From: Candidatus Eisenbacteria bacterium
Lineage (GTDB): Bacteria > Eisenbacteria > RBG-16-71-46
NCBI GenBank assembly: GCA_013140805.1
Contig: JABFRW010000103.1
Coordinates: 1 to 53,655, forward strand
Length of the DNA: 53,655 bases
Direction: 5' to 3'
Below are positions 25,101 to 34,859 of the stretch, piece by piece. The notes under the pieces are model-generated. The model made no database searches, was not told where the DNA came from, and was given only the letters and a program-made list of their open reading frames with translations. Positions within the stretch are counted from its first letter, which is position 1, and each line of letters begins with the position of its first letter. The position numbers and the translations under genes are program-made.

Positions 25101-25130
25101 GCGACACTCAGTCGACGCTTCAGAAGTGCG

Positions 25131-25170
25131 AGGGCCCGGGGCTTAACCGCCTCGGGCCCTTCGTCTTGTC
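25131..25170 (+). terminator. Hairpin terminator after the peptidase
   Basis: Ten-position stem with one G-U pair (25131-25140 with 25151-25160) followed by the T-rich TCGTCTTGTC, 30 nt after the stop. The rest of the interval to 25310 is very GC-rich with no other signal seen. Confidence 0.6.
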
Positions 25171-25310
25171 AGGGTGGCAGCGGCCGCCCCCCGGCGGGCG
25201 GCCGGGAATTGGACCCAATTCCGCGGTAAAGCCTCCCCGCCCCGGCGCCGAAAACAAGCGGGTGCCCCGCAACCTGTCCGGCGGGGCCGCTCCGAAAGGG
25301 AGGACCTCAA

Positions 25311-25895
25311 ATGAAGTTCAAGTCTCTGATCCTTGCGACGGCGATCATGGTCTGTAGCGTGGGTGCCGCGAATGCCGCGGGCTCGTTCTGGCTCGGCGCG
25401 AACGCCGGCGGTGCGATTCCCAGCGGTGACTTCGGCGATGCCGCCGCGACCGGCTGGAACCTCGGCGCGGTCGGGACCTACATGGTCAACGACCAGTGGG
25501 GATTTGGTGGCGATGTGGGCTACCACGCGTGGAACGGCTCGGAAGATCTCAATGCGTCCTTCGGGCCGAATGCCGAAGTGAAGTTGAGCGCGATTCAGGC
25601 CACGGGCCACGCGGTCATGCTCATCCCGTCGAATAGCAACATGAAGCCCTACGCCAAGGCGGGTGTGGGACTCTACAACCTGAAGGGCACCTCGAGCGGC
25701 GGAACGAGCACGCTGGACAGCTCGGAGAGCAAGCTCGGATTCAACTTCGGTGGCGGTATGAACTTCATCTCGAGCGGGAACATGATGTGGGGCCTGAATG
25801 GCGCCTATCACATGGTTCCTGTGGACGACCCGGGCGCCGACGTCAATGAGTTCACGCTCGGCGTCAACCTGATGTGGGGAATGAACGGCAAGTAG
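25311..25895 (+). CDS. Small outer-membrane beta-barrel (OmpA/OprW-like)
   Basis: 194 residues. Signal peptide MKFKSLILATAIMVCSVGAANA-A. The mature part alternates amphipathic strands with Gly turns (FWLGANAGGAIPSGDFGD, WGFGGDVGYHAWNG, PYAKAGVGLYNL, FTLGVNLMWGMNGK), typical of an eight-stranded outer-membrane barrel. No peptidoglycan-binding OmpA domain follows. GGGAGG upstream of the ATG. Monocistronic between two hairpins. Confidence 0.85.
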   Translation: MKFKSLILATAIMVCSVGAANAAGSFWLGANAGGAIPSGDFGDAAATGWNLGAVGTYMVNDQWGFGGDVGYHAWNGSEDLNASFGPNAEVKLSAIQATGHAVMLIPSNSNMKPYAKAGVGLYNLKGTSSGGTSTLDSSESKLGFNFGGGMNFISSGNMMWGLNGAYHMVPVDDPGADVNEFTLGVNLMWGMNGK

Positions 25896-25923
25896 GTCGT
25901 TCAGCACCCTGAGATTCTCGAAC

Positions 25924-25947
25924 CGGCCGGGGCTCGCGCCTCGGCCG
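25924..25947 (+). terminator. Hairpin after the barrel gene
   Basis: Nine-position stem with one G-U pair (25924-25932 with 25939-25947), 6-nt loop, followed by AATCGTTT; 29 nt after the stop. Confidence 0.5.
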
Positions 25948-26068
25948 AATCGTTTGCGAACGCGAGAAGTCGAACTGCGAAATCGGACTGGCCGAGGGGC
26001 AGGGCTTCGGCGACAATCATCGCCCGCCTCACCTCAGTCCACCCGATCCCGGCAACGAGGGGAACCAT

Positions 26069-27700
26069 TTGAACTCCGCTGTCCGGATTCGCGCGGCCGC
26101 CGCTCTTGCGTTTCTGCTGGTTCTCGGGCCGCGCGCGCTGTCCACCGGGATCGCGCATGCCGACCCCGGCACGGCACGGCGCCTGGTGGTGCTGGGTTCC
26201 TCGACCGCGCTCGGTGCGGGCGCTTCGACCCCCGACAGCGCGTGGGTGAAACGATTCGAAGTCGCGTTGACCGCGCTCAACCCCGACCATCAGCTCGTCA
26301 ATCTGGCGACGCTCGGCAGCACCGGCTATCACCTGCGGCCCACGGGAACCTCACCGCCGGCCGGGCGTCCGTCTCCGGACACCGCGCACAACATCACGGC
26401 GGCGCTCGCGCTCGATCCCGACGCGATCGTGATCAGCCTGTCGGGCGACGACGTGGCGAGCGGGTTCGCGAGCTGGGAACAGATTGCGAGCTTCGACAGC
26501 CTGCTCGATCGCGCCGACGCGGCTCGCGTTCCGGTGTGGGTCGCGACCCCACAACCCCGCGATCTCGCTCCGGCCGCGCGCGATAGCCTGGCGGCAATGC
26601 GCGACTACACGTTCGCGAAGTTCGGCTCCAAGGCACTCGATTTCTGGACATCGCTCGCGACTGCGAGCGGCAGCATCGACCCGGCCTACGGGAGCGGCGA
26701 TGGCGTGAACCCGAACGACGCGGGACATCGCCTGTTATTCGATCGGGTGCTGGCCGCAGGCATCGTGGTCGCTTCACCTCCACCCGGCACCGACACCACT
26801 CGGCACATCGTGGTGCTCGGCTCCTCGACCGCCGCCGGTATCGGTCCCTCGCACCCCGACAGTGCGTGGGTCAATCGCTACCGCGCCGCGGTCCAACAGA
26901 TCTTCCCCGGCCATCAGGTCACCAATCTCGCGGTGGGCGGGTTCACCACCTATCACGTTCAGCCGACCGGGTTCGTGGCCCCGGCGGGGCGCCCCTCGCC
27001 CGACCCGACTCACAACATCACGACGGCACTCGGTCTGGCGCCCGACCTGCTCATCATCAACCTGCCGAGCAACGACGCGGCCAATGGCTACACACTGGCG
27101 GAGCAATTCGAGAACTACGAGCGCGTGGTCGCACTCGCGGAACTGGCCGAAGTCCCCGTGTGGGTCACGACCACTCAGCCGCGTGACCTCAGTGCTGCGG
27201 CGAGAGAGAGCCTGATGGTCGTGCGCGACTGGACCCTCACGCGCTTCGGCACACGCGCGATCGACTTCTGGAGCACGGTCGCGAACCCCGACGGAACGAT
27301 CGATTCGGGCTATTCCGCCGGCGACGGAATTCACCTGAACGACGGTGCTCACCAATTGCTGTTCGAGCGCGTGATGGCCGAGAGCCTGGTGACCGCGCCG
27401 GTGGTGGGCGTGCCGACGCCGCGCGCTCCGGCCGGGCCCGCACTCCATCTGCTGTCGGTCGGCCCTAATCCCGCGCGCGGGCGGGTGCGCTTCGAATTCG
27501 TGCTGGATCGGCCCGAGTCGGTCGAACTCTTGCTCTACGACGTTCGAGGCCGGCTGCGTGATTCGACCGGCTTCGGGCGGCTGCCCGTGGGCCGGCACGC
27601 GCAGTGGCTCGCGGTAGACGGACTCCCGAGCGGCATCTACTTCGCGCTCGTGCGCACGTCGCACGGAAGCACGGCTCGGCGCGTTGCCCTCGTTCGCTGA
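26069..27700 (+). CDS. Tandem SGNH/GDSL hydrolase with sorting-like C-terminus; first copy degenerate
   Basis: 543 residues, TTG start preceded by GAGGGG. Signal peptide ~1-31. Two homologous SGNH domains (~38-233 and ~246-441) share much sequence (VVLGSSTA, NITTAL, GDG..ND). Copy 2 keeps the catalytic set: Ser in LGSST, Asn335 (LPSNDA), and Asp419/His422 (DGIHLND). Copy 1 keeps the Ser but has Asp127 for the oxyanion Asn (SGDD) and Asn214 for the catalytic His (DGVNPND), so it is probably inactive and may bind substrate. The C-terminal ~90 residues resemble a FlgD-like module (LLYDVRGRLRD, GIYFALVR). Substrate, presumably an ester of a glycan or lipid, is unknown. Confidence 0.82.
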   Translation: MNSAVRIRAAAALAFLLVLGPRALSTGIAHADPGTARRLVVLGSSTALGAGASTPDSAWVKRFEVALTALNPDHQLVNLATLGSTGYHLRPTGTSPPAGRPSPDTAHNITAALALDPDAIVISLSGDDVASGFASWEQIASFDSLLDRADAARVPVWVATPQPRDLAPAARDSLAAMRDYTFAKFGSKALDFWTSLATASGSIDPAYGSGDGVNPNDAGHRLLFDRVLAAGIVVASPPPGTDTTRHIVVLGSSTAAGIGPSHPDSAWVNRYRAAVQQIFPGHQVTNLAVGGFTTYHVQPTGFVAPAGRPSPDPTHNITTALGLAPDLLIINLPSNDAANGYTLAEQFENYERVVALAELAEVPVWVTTTQPRDLSAAARESLMVVRDWTLTRFGTRAIDFWSTVANPDGTIDSGYSAGDGIHLNDGAHQLLFERVMAESLVTAPVVGVPTPRAPAGPALHLLSVGPNPARGRVRFEFVLDRPESVELLLYDVRGRLRDSTGFGRLPVGRHAQWLAVDGLPSGIYFALVRTSHGSTARRVALVR

Positions 27701-27895
27701 GCCTACCCTCCAGCGCGAGCGCTCCGCGACGCGTCGCCGAGGTGATTCGGGAGCACGTCCGGGTGTATCGTTGCCTCGCTTCATTCATCGCTGATGGCGC
27801 CATCGGGCGCCCGGCCATTGCGACGATTCGCTGGGAGATCCGGTGCCCGTGAGCCCCGACTTGGCCGGCTGACTTCAGGAAAGGGGCATCCGGTC

Positions 27896-29398
<1,503 letters not shown>

Positions 29399-29433
29399 TC
29401 ACGACCCTTCGTTCCCACCCTCGAGAGGCCCCC

Positions 29434-30300
29434 ATGCCGCGCAAGCTGATCGGCGGTTTGATCCAGTGCAGCAATCCGTTGAACGACGAGTCGCAGCCCG
29501 TCGAGAAGATCAAGCAGGCGATGTTCGACAAGCACGTGCCGTTCATCGAGGAAGCCGGCAAGAAGGGCGTTCAGATCCTGTGCCTGCAGGAGATCTTCAA
29601 CGGACCGTACTTCTGCCCCGGGCAGGACAAGCGCTGGTACGACTCGGCTGAGTCGGTGCCGGGTCCGACCACCGACGCGATTGCGAAAATCGCCTCCAGG
29701 TACAAGATGGCGGTGGTGGTGCCGGTATACGAGAAGGACATGCCGGGCGTGCTCTACAACACCGCCGCGGTCTACGACGCCGACGGCAGCTACCTTGGCA
29801 AGTACCGCAAGAACCACATCCCGCACACCTCGGGGTTCTGGGAGAAGTTCTTCTTCAAGCCCGGTAATCTCGGCTACCCGGTGTTCCAGACCCGCTACGC
29901 GAAGATCGGCGTGTACATCTGCTACGACCGCCACTTCCCCGAGGGCGCACGAGCACTGGGCCTGAACGGCGCCGAGATCGTGTTCAATCCGAGCGCCACG
30001 GTGGCGGGACTCTCGCAGTACCTGTGGAAGCTCGAGCAGCCGGCGCATGCGGTGGCGAATGGATACTTCGTGGGCGCGATCAATCGCACCGGCACCGAAG
30101 CGCCCTGGAACCTGGGCAAGTTCTACGGCTCGTCCTACTTCGTGGACCCGCGCGGCAACTTCCTCGCGCAGGCCAACGAAGACGACGACGCGCTGGTGGT
30201 CGCCGAGATGGACCTGGACCTGATCAGTGAAGTGCGGAACATCTGGCAGTTCTACCGCGACCGGCGTCCCGAGACCTACGAGCCACTGACCGCCCTGTGA
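29434..30300 (+). CDS. Beta-ureidopropionase (N-carbamoyl-beta-alanine amidohydrolase), nitrilase superfamily
   Basis: 288 residues. Carbon-nitrogen hydrolase with the Glu-Lys-Cys triad E53 (LQEIF), K126 (KYRKNHIPH) and C163 (ICYDRHFPEG). Family sequence fits N-carbamoyl-beta-alanine/putrescine amidases; position between the semialdehyde dehydrogenase and dihydropyrimidinase makes N-carbamoyl-beta-alanine the likely substrate, giving beta-alanine, CO2 and ammonia. GAGAGG precedes ATG 29434. Its TGA overlaps the GTG of the next gene. Confidence 0.92.
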   Translation: MPRKLIGGLIQCSNPLNDESQPVEKIKQAMFDKHVPFIEEAGKKGVQILCLQEIFNGPYFCPGQDKRWYDSAESVPGPTTDAIAKIASRYKMAVVVPVYEKDMPGVLYNTAAVYDADGSYLGKYRKNHIPHTSGFWEKFFFKPGNLGYPVFQTRYAKIGVYICYDRHFPEGARALGLNGAEIVFNPSATVAGLSQYLWKLEQPAHAVANGYFVGAINRTGTEAPWNLGKFYGSSYFVDPRGNFLAQANEDDDALVVAEMDLDLISEVRNIWQFYRDRRPETYEPLTAL

Positions 30301-30719
30301 GCACCAGCCCCCGCATCGATCGCGTCCTCGAGACCGCGCTGTACGTCGACGACATGGAACGCGCCGTCGCGTTTTATCGCGACGTGCTGGGTCTGACGGC
30401 GCTCTCGACCGGCGAGCGGCTGTCGGCGTTCGACGCGAACGGTGCGACCGTGCTGCTGCTGTTCCGACGTGGCGCGACGGCCGAGGGCTTCAAGTGGGAG
30501 GACGGGTTCATCCCGCCGCACGACGGCGCGGGGCCGCTGCACATCGCGTTCGCCATCGGGCGCGAGGCGGTCGAGCAGTGGGCCACCACACTCGGTGAGC
30601 ACGGCGTCCAGGTCGAGAGCCGCGTGAGCTGGGAGCGCGGCGGGAAGAGCCTGTACTTTCGCGATCCCGATGGACACTCGCTCGAACTCGTCACACCCGG
30701 GACCTGGGCGAACTACTGA
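30297..30719 (+). CDS. VOC-family (glyoxalase/dioxygenase fold) protein
   Basis: 140 residues in two beta-alpha-beta-beta-beta halves: ETALYVDDMERAVAFYRDVLG at the N-terminus, then LHIAFAI and YFRDPDGHSLELVTPG. His in LHIAF and Glu in LELVTP are likely metal ligands. Starts with GTG overlapping the previous stop by 4 nt, so translated with beta-ureidopropionase. The reaction is unknown and no such enzyme is required by the known reductive pathway; it could handle a reactive aldehyde intermediate. Confidence 0.85.
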   Translation: MSTSPRIDRVLETALYVDDMERAVAFYRDVLGLTALSTGERLSAFDANGATVLLLFRRGATAEGFKWEDGFIPPHDGAGPLHIAFAIGREAVEQWATTLGEHGVQVESRVSWERGGKSLYFRDPDGHSLELVTPGTWANY

Positions 30720-30749
30720 TCGACGACGCATCGCGGGGAGGTACACGAC

Positions 30750-32156
30750 GTGGGCCTGCTGATCAAGAACGGCGAAGTCGTCAACGCGGGTGAGCGCTTT
30801 GGGGCCGACGTGAGGTGCGACGACGGTCGGATCTCGGAGATGGCGTCGCGGCTCGAGCCCCGCACCGGCGACACGGTGATCGACGCGCTCGGCAAGTACG
30901 TGATGCCGGGCTTCATCGACCCGCACGTGCACATGGAACTGCCGTTCATGGGCACCGTCTCCGCCGACGACTTCGAGACCGGCACCGCGTCGGGAGTCGC
31001 AGGCGGCACCACCTGCATCATCGACTTCTGCATTCCGGCGCCCGGCGAGTCGATGCTCGCAGCACTCGCGACCTGGCAGATGCGCGCCTCGAAAGCAGTC
31101 GCCGACTACACCTTCCACATGGCGATCACGTCGTGGGGGCCCAAGTCGGCCGACGAAATGCGCTCGGTGGTTCAAGACCACGGCATCACGAGCTTCAAGG
31201 TGTTCATGGCCTACAAGGGCGCCATCATGGTGGACGACGGCGCGCTCTATGATGTGATGCAGCATGCAGCGAAGCTCGGCGCCGTGGTGACCGTGCACGC
31301 CGAGAACGGCGAAGCGGTGTGGCATCTGCAGCGCGCGCTGCTCGCGAGGGGCTGCACCGGGCCTGAGTTTCATCCGGTCTCGCGCCCCAGTTCGGTCGAG
31401 GGCGAAGCGACGGAGCGCGCACTCATGATGGCGCGGCTTCACGGCGCCACCGCCTATATCGTCCACATGACGTGCCGCGAATCCATGCAGGCACTGGAGC
31501 GCGCCAAGCTGCGCGGCCAGCACTGCTATGGCGAGACCTGCCCGCAGTACTTGCTGCTCGACGACACCGTGTTCGACAAGCCCGACTTCGGCGGCTCTGC
31601 GTACGTCATGAGCCCGCCCATTCGGCCTCCGGGTCAGGGCCACCACGAAGCACTGTGGAGCGGACTCACCAATCGCCTGCTCGACTCAGTCGGCACCGAT
31701 CACTGCCCGTTTCTGCACGAGCAGAAGAAGGCAGGTCTCGAGGACTTCACGAAAATTCCGAACGGTGCCGCCGGCATCGAGGATCGTCTGGTCATGCTGC
31801 ACACCTACGGTGTGCTGGGGCGTCACTTCGACCTGTGCCGCATGGTCGAGCTCGGCAGCGCCGCTCCCGCACGCATCTTCGGGCTCACGTCCAAGGGCTC
31901 GGTCGCGGTCGGCAAGGATGCGGACCTGGTGGTCTTCGACCCCGCGGCCAAGGGCACGCGCAGCGCCAGGACCCATCACTCGAAGGCAGATCGAAGCATC
32001 TTCGAGGGCTTCGAGACCGTCGGGCGCATCGCCTCGACCATCGTGGCCGGAGCGGTGGCGTTCGACGGCACGAAGCTCATGACGACCCGCGGAAGCGGTC
32101 GGCTGCTCACGCGCAAACCCACGCACTTCGCCCACCATCCGGAGGTCACGCTGTGA
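30750..32156 (+). CDS. hydA: Dihydropyrimidinase / hydantoinase
   Basis: 468 residues, amidohydrolase superfamily. Opens 5,6-dihydrouracil or dihydrothymine to the N-carbamoyl beta-amino acid. Binuclear metal site complete: H59 and H61 (DPHVHM), carbamylated K150 (SFKVFMAYKG), H183 (TVHAEN), H239 (IVHMT), D317 (GTDHCPF). GTG start at 30750 is supported by GGGGAGG. Ends overlapping the GTG of preT by 4 nt. Confidence 0.93.
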   Translation: MGLLIKNGEVVNAGERFGADVRCDDGRISEMASRLEPRTGDTVIDALGKYVMPGFIDPHVHMELPFMGTVSADDFETGTASGVAGGTTCIIDFCIPAPGESMLAALATWQMRASKAVADYTFHMAITSWGPKSADEMRSVVQDHGITSFKVFMAYKGAIMVDDGALYDVMQHAAKLGAVVTVHAENGEAVWHLQRALLARGCTGPEFHPVSRPSSVEGEATERALMMARLHGATAYIVHMTCRESMQALERAKLRGQHCYGETCPQYLLLDDTVFDKPDFGGSAYVMSPPIRPPGQGHHEALWSGLTNRLLDSVGTDHCPFLHEQKKAGLEDFTKIPNGAAGIEDRLVMLHTYGVLGRHFDLCRMVELGSAAPARIFGLTSKGSVAVGKDADLVVFDPAAKGTRSARTHHSKADRSIFEGFETVGRIASTIVAGAVAFDGTKLMTTRGSGRLLTRKPTHFAHHPEVTL

Positions 32157-33481
32157 GCCCTCATCTGAATGGCGGGCGACTCGAGGAGCAGCTCGATGAC
32201 GCGAAGCCGCTCTACACCAAGGGCGAAGCAATTGCCGAGGCGAACCGCTGCCTCTATTGCCAGGATGCCCCGTGCATCCAGGCGTGCCCGACCGGCATCG
32301 ACATTCCGACGTTCATCCGCAAGATCGGCACCGAGAACGTGCGGGGTTCCGCGCGCACCATCCTGTCCGCGAACCTGCTCGGCGACTCGTGCGCGCGGGT
32401 GTGCCCGGTCGAGGTGCTGTGCGTGGGCTCGTGTGTCTACAACGCGTGGGACCGCTACCCGCCGATCGCGATCGGGCGCCTGCAGCGCTACGCGACCGAG
32501 ACGGTCATGACTCGCGGCGAGTCGGCGGCACTGCTCTCGAAGGCTCCGGCGAACGGAAAGAGAGTCGCATGCGTTGGCGCGGGACCCGCGTCGCTCGCGT
32601 GCGCAGGTTATCTCGCTCTCGAAGGCGCGAGCGTCACGCTATTCGAGAAGCGTGAGCTGGCGGGCGGGCTCAATACGACCGGCGTCGCTCCCTACAAGAT
32701 GCACGCCGAGGCGTCGCTGCGCGAGGTCGCGTTCGTGCGCTCGCTCGGTGTCGAGATCAAGACCGGCGTCGAGGTGGGCCGCGGCGTCACCGCCGAGCAG
32801 CTCGTGAAGGACTACGACGCCGTGTTCCTGGGCGTCGGGCTCGGCGACGATACGCAACTCGGCGTGCCCGGCCAGGACGGCGCCGGCGTCGAAGGTGCGG
32901 TCGCCTGGATCGAGCGCATGAAGCTGCAGCGCGACTTCACGCTGACCGGCGTGACGAACGCGGTGGTGATCGGCGGCGGCAATACCGCGATCGATGCCGC
33001 GCGCGAGCTGGCGCGGCTGCGCGTTCCGTCCGTCTCGATGCTCTACCGCCGCACTGCGGCCGACATGAGCGGCTACGCGCACGAGATGGAGCACGCGCGC
33101 ATCGATGGCGTGGTGCTGGTGGAGCGCGCGGTCCCCAAGTCGTTCGAGCGCGACGCGGCCGGCAAGCTCGTCGCGATCACGCTGGCCGACGGGCGACGCA
33201 TCGCGTGCGAGCTCGCGCTGGTGGCGATCGGGCAGGGCAAGCTCGCGGCTCTAGCGGCCGGATTCAAGGGCATCGAGGTGGACGAGAAGGGTCGCCTGAA
33301 GGCGGACCCCAAGACCGGCGCCACGGGCCACGCAAAAGTTTTCGCGGGCGGCGACGCCGTGCGGGGCGGCGACCTCGTGGTGACGGCGGTACAGGACGGC
33401 AAACGCGCCGCACGCGCGATCGCCAGGGCCATCGGGATTGCGGTGCGCGAAGGCGCGCCCATGAATGCGGGGCACGTATGA
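32153..33481 (+). CDS. preT: NAD-dependent dihydropyrimidine dehydrogenase, PreT subunit
   Basis: 442 residues. N-terminal double Fe-S cluster domain (NRCLYCQDAPCIQACPTGID and GDSCARVCPVEVLC), FAD fold (VGAGPASLACAGYLA) and NAD-binding fold (VVIGGGNTAIDAAREL), as in PreT and GltD-like flavoproteins. Passes electrons between NAD(H) and the PreA subunit. GTG start overlaps hydA by 4 nt; the frame remains open upstream only as a shadow of hydA. Its TGA overlaps the ATG of preA. Confidence 0.94.
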   Translation: MSPHLNGGRLEEQLDDAKPLYTKGEAIAEANRCLYCQDAPCIQACPTGIDIPTFIRKIGTENVRGSARTILSANLLGDSCARVCPVEVLCVGSCVYNAWDRYPPIAIGRLQRYATETVMTRGESAALLSKAPANGKRVACVGAGPASLACAGYLALEGASVTLFEKRELAGGLNTTGVAPYKMHAEASLREVAFVRSLGVEIKTGVEVGRGVTAEQLVKDYDAVFLGVGLGDDTQLGVPGQDGAGVEGAVAWIERMKLQRDFTLTGVTNAVVIGGGNTAIDAARELARLRVPSVSMLYRRTAADMSGYAHEMEHARIDGVVLVERAVPKSFERDAAGKLVAITLADGRRIACELALVAIGQGKLAALAAGFKGIEVDEKGRLKADPKTGATGHAKVFAGGDAVRGGDLVVTAVQDGKRAARAIARAIGIAVREGAPMNAGHV

Positions 33482-34797
33482 GCGCCGATCTCAGCATCGA
33501 TTTCGCGGGCATCAAGAGCCCCAACCCGTTCTGGCTCGCGAGTGCTCCGCCGACCAACACCGGCGATCAGATCATGCGGGCGTTCGACGCCGGCTGGGGC
33601 GGTGCGGTGTGGAAGACGCTTGGGGAGCCGATCGTGGATACCTCGAGCCGATTCGGCTCGATCGACGTCGGCAATCAGCGCATGGTCGGCTTCAACAACA
33701 TCGAGCTGATCACCGACCGACCGCTCGAAGTGAACCTGCGCGAGATCCGCGAGGTGAAGCGCAAGTACCCGAAGCACGTGGTGATTGCGTCGCTGATGGT
33801 CGAGTCACGCGAGGACTGGCGCGACATCATCCACAAGGTGGTGGACGCCGGCGCCGACGGCATCGAGCTGAACTTCGGCTGCCCGCACGGCATGTGCGAG
33901 CGCGGCATGGGGTCGGCCGTCGGCCAGGAGCCGGAAGTGCTCAAGACCGTCGCCGGCTGGGCGGTCGAGTACTCGAAAGTGCCGGTGCTCATCAAGCTGA
34001 CGCCGAACGTGGGTGACATTCTGGAGCCCGGCATCGCAGCCGTGGAAGCCGGCGTGCACGGGCTATCGTTGATCAATACGATCAAGTCGATCGTCGGCGT
34101 GGATCTCGATCGCATGGTCCCCTACCCCGTGGTCGGCAATCGTTCGACCAACGGCGGCTACTGCGGCCCCGCGGTCAAACCGATCGCGTTGCACATGGTG
34201 GCGGCCCTTGCGCGCGACGAGCGGGTGAAGATCCCGATCTCGGGGATCGGCGGCATCGCGACGTGGCGTGACGCCGCGGAGTTCATCGCGATGGGCTCGA
34301 CCAGCGTGCAGGTGTGCACGTCGGTGATGCACTACGGATTCCGAATCGTGGAAGACCTGATCGACGGGCTCACGAACTTCCTCGACGAGAAGGGCATGAA
34401 GAGCGTGCGCGAGCTGCGCGGCCGCGCGGTGGGTGCCTACTCCGAGTGGGGGGACCTGGACCTGAACTACAAGGTCGCCGCGCACGTAGACCCGGCCAAG
34501 TGCATCGGCTGCGACCTGTGCCTGGTGGCGTGTCGCGACAGTTCGGTGGACTGCATCCACACCGGCCCGCATCCGTTGCCCGCCGGTCATCGCGCACCGA
34601 CCCGGGACGCCGCGATCGCGCGCGCCAAGGACAGCGGCGTGAACGTGACATGGGTCGACTGGGACGAGTGCACGGGCTGCAATCTGTGCGCGGCCGTCTG
34701 CCCAGTCCCGGGGTGCATCACGATGGCGGACGACACACGCGGCAAGCCGTTCGAGAGCTGGAACGATCGGGTCGCGAAGGGGACCGGTGGAGCGTAG
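33478..34797 (+). CDS. preA: NAD-dependent dihydropyrimidine dehydrogenase, PreA subunit
   Basis: 439 residues. FMN TIM barrel of the dihydroorotate dehydrogenase type (~1-310: NPFWLASAPPTN, LNFGCPHGMCERGMG, ISGIGGIATWRDA) followed by two 4Fe-4S ferredoxin motifs (CIGCDLCLVAC and CTGCNLCAAVC). Reduces uracil or thymine to the dihydro form with PreT. ATG 33478 is fused to the preT stop (ATGA). Last gene of the catabolic operon; no terminator is evident in the 62 nt before the next gene. Confidence 0.95.
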   Translation: MSADLSIDFAGIKSPNPFWLASAPPTNTGDQIMRAFDAGWGGAVWKTLGEPIVDTSSRFGSIDVGNQRMVGFNNIELITDRPLEVNLREIREVKRKYPKHVVIASLMVESREDWRDIIHKVVDAGADGIELNFGCPHGMCERGMGSAVGQEPEVLKTVAGWAVEYSKVPVLIKLTPNVGDILEPGIAAVEAGVHGLSLINTIKSIVGVDLDRMVPYPVVGNRSTNGGYCGPAVKPIALHMVAALARDERVKIPISGIGGIATWRDAAEFIAMGSTSVQVCTSVMHYGFRIVEDLIDGLTNFLDEKGMKSVRELRGRAVGAYSEWGDLDLNYKVAAHVDPAKCIGCDLCLVACRDSSVDCIHTGPHPLPAGHRAPTRDAAIARAKDSGVNVTWVDWDECTGCNLCAAVCPVPGCITMADDTRGKPFESWNDRVAKGTGGA

Positions 34798-34859
34798 TCT
34801 TAGCTTGGCGTGGTTCTCAGTGTAGACAGGGCGGGCCGCCGTGCGAATCGGAGGGTGTG

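Noticed and set aside
33880-33940. Missing active-site Cys in PreA (the loop reads GSAVGQ)
   Set aside because: As far as I recall, bacterial PreA proteins commonly lack the mammalian-type Cys at this place, so it is not a meaningful anomaly without an alignment.
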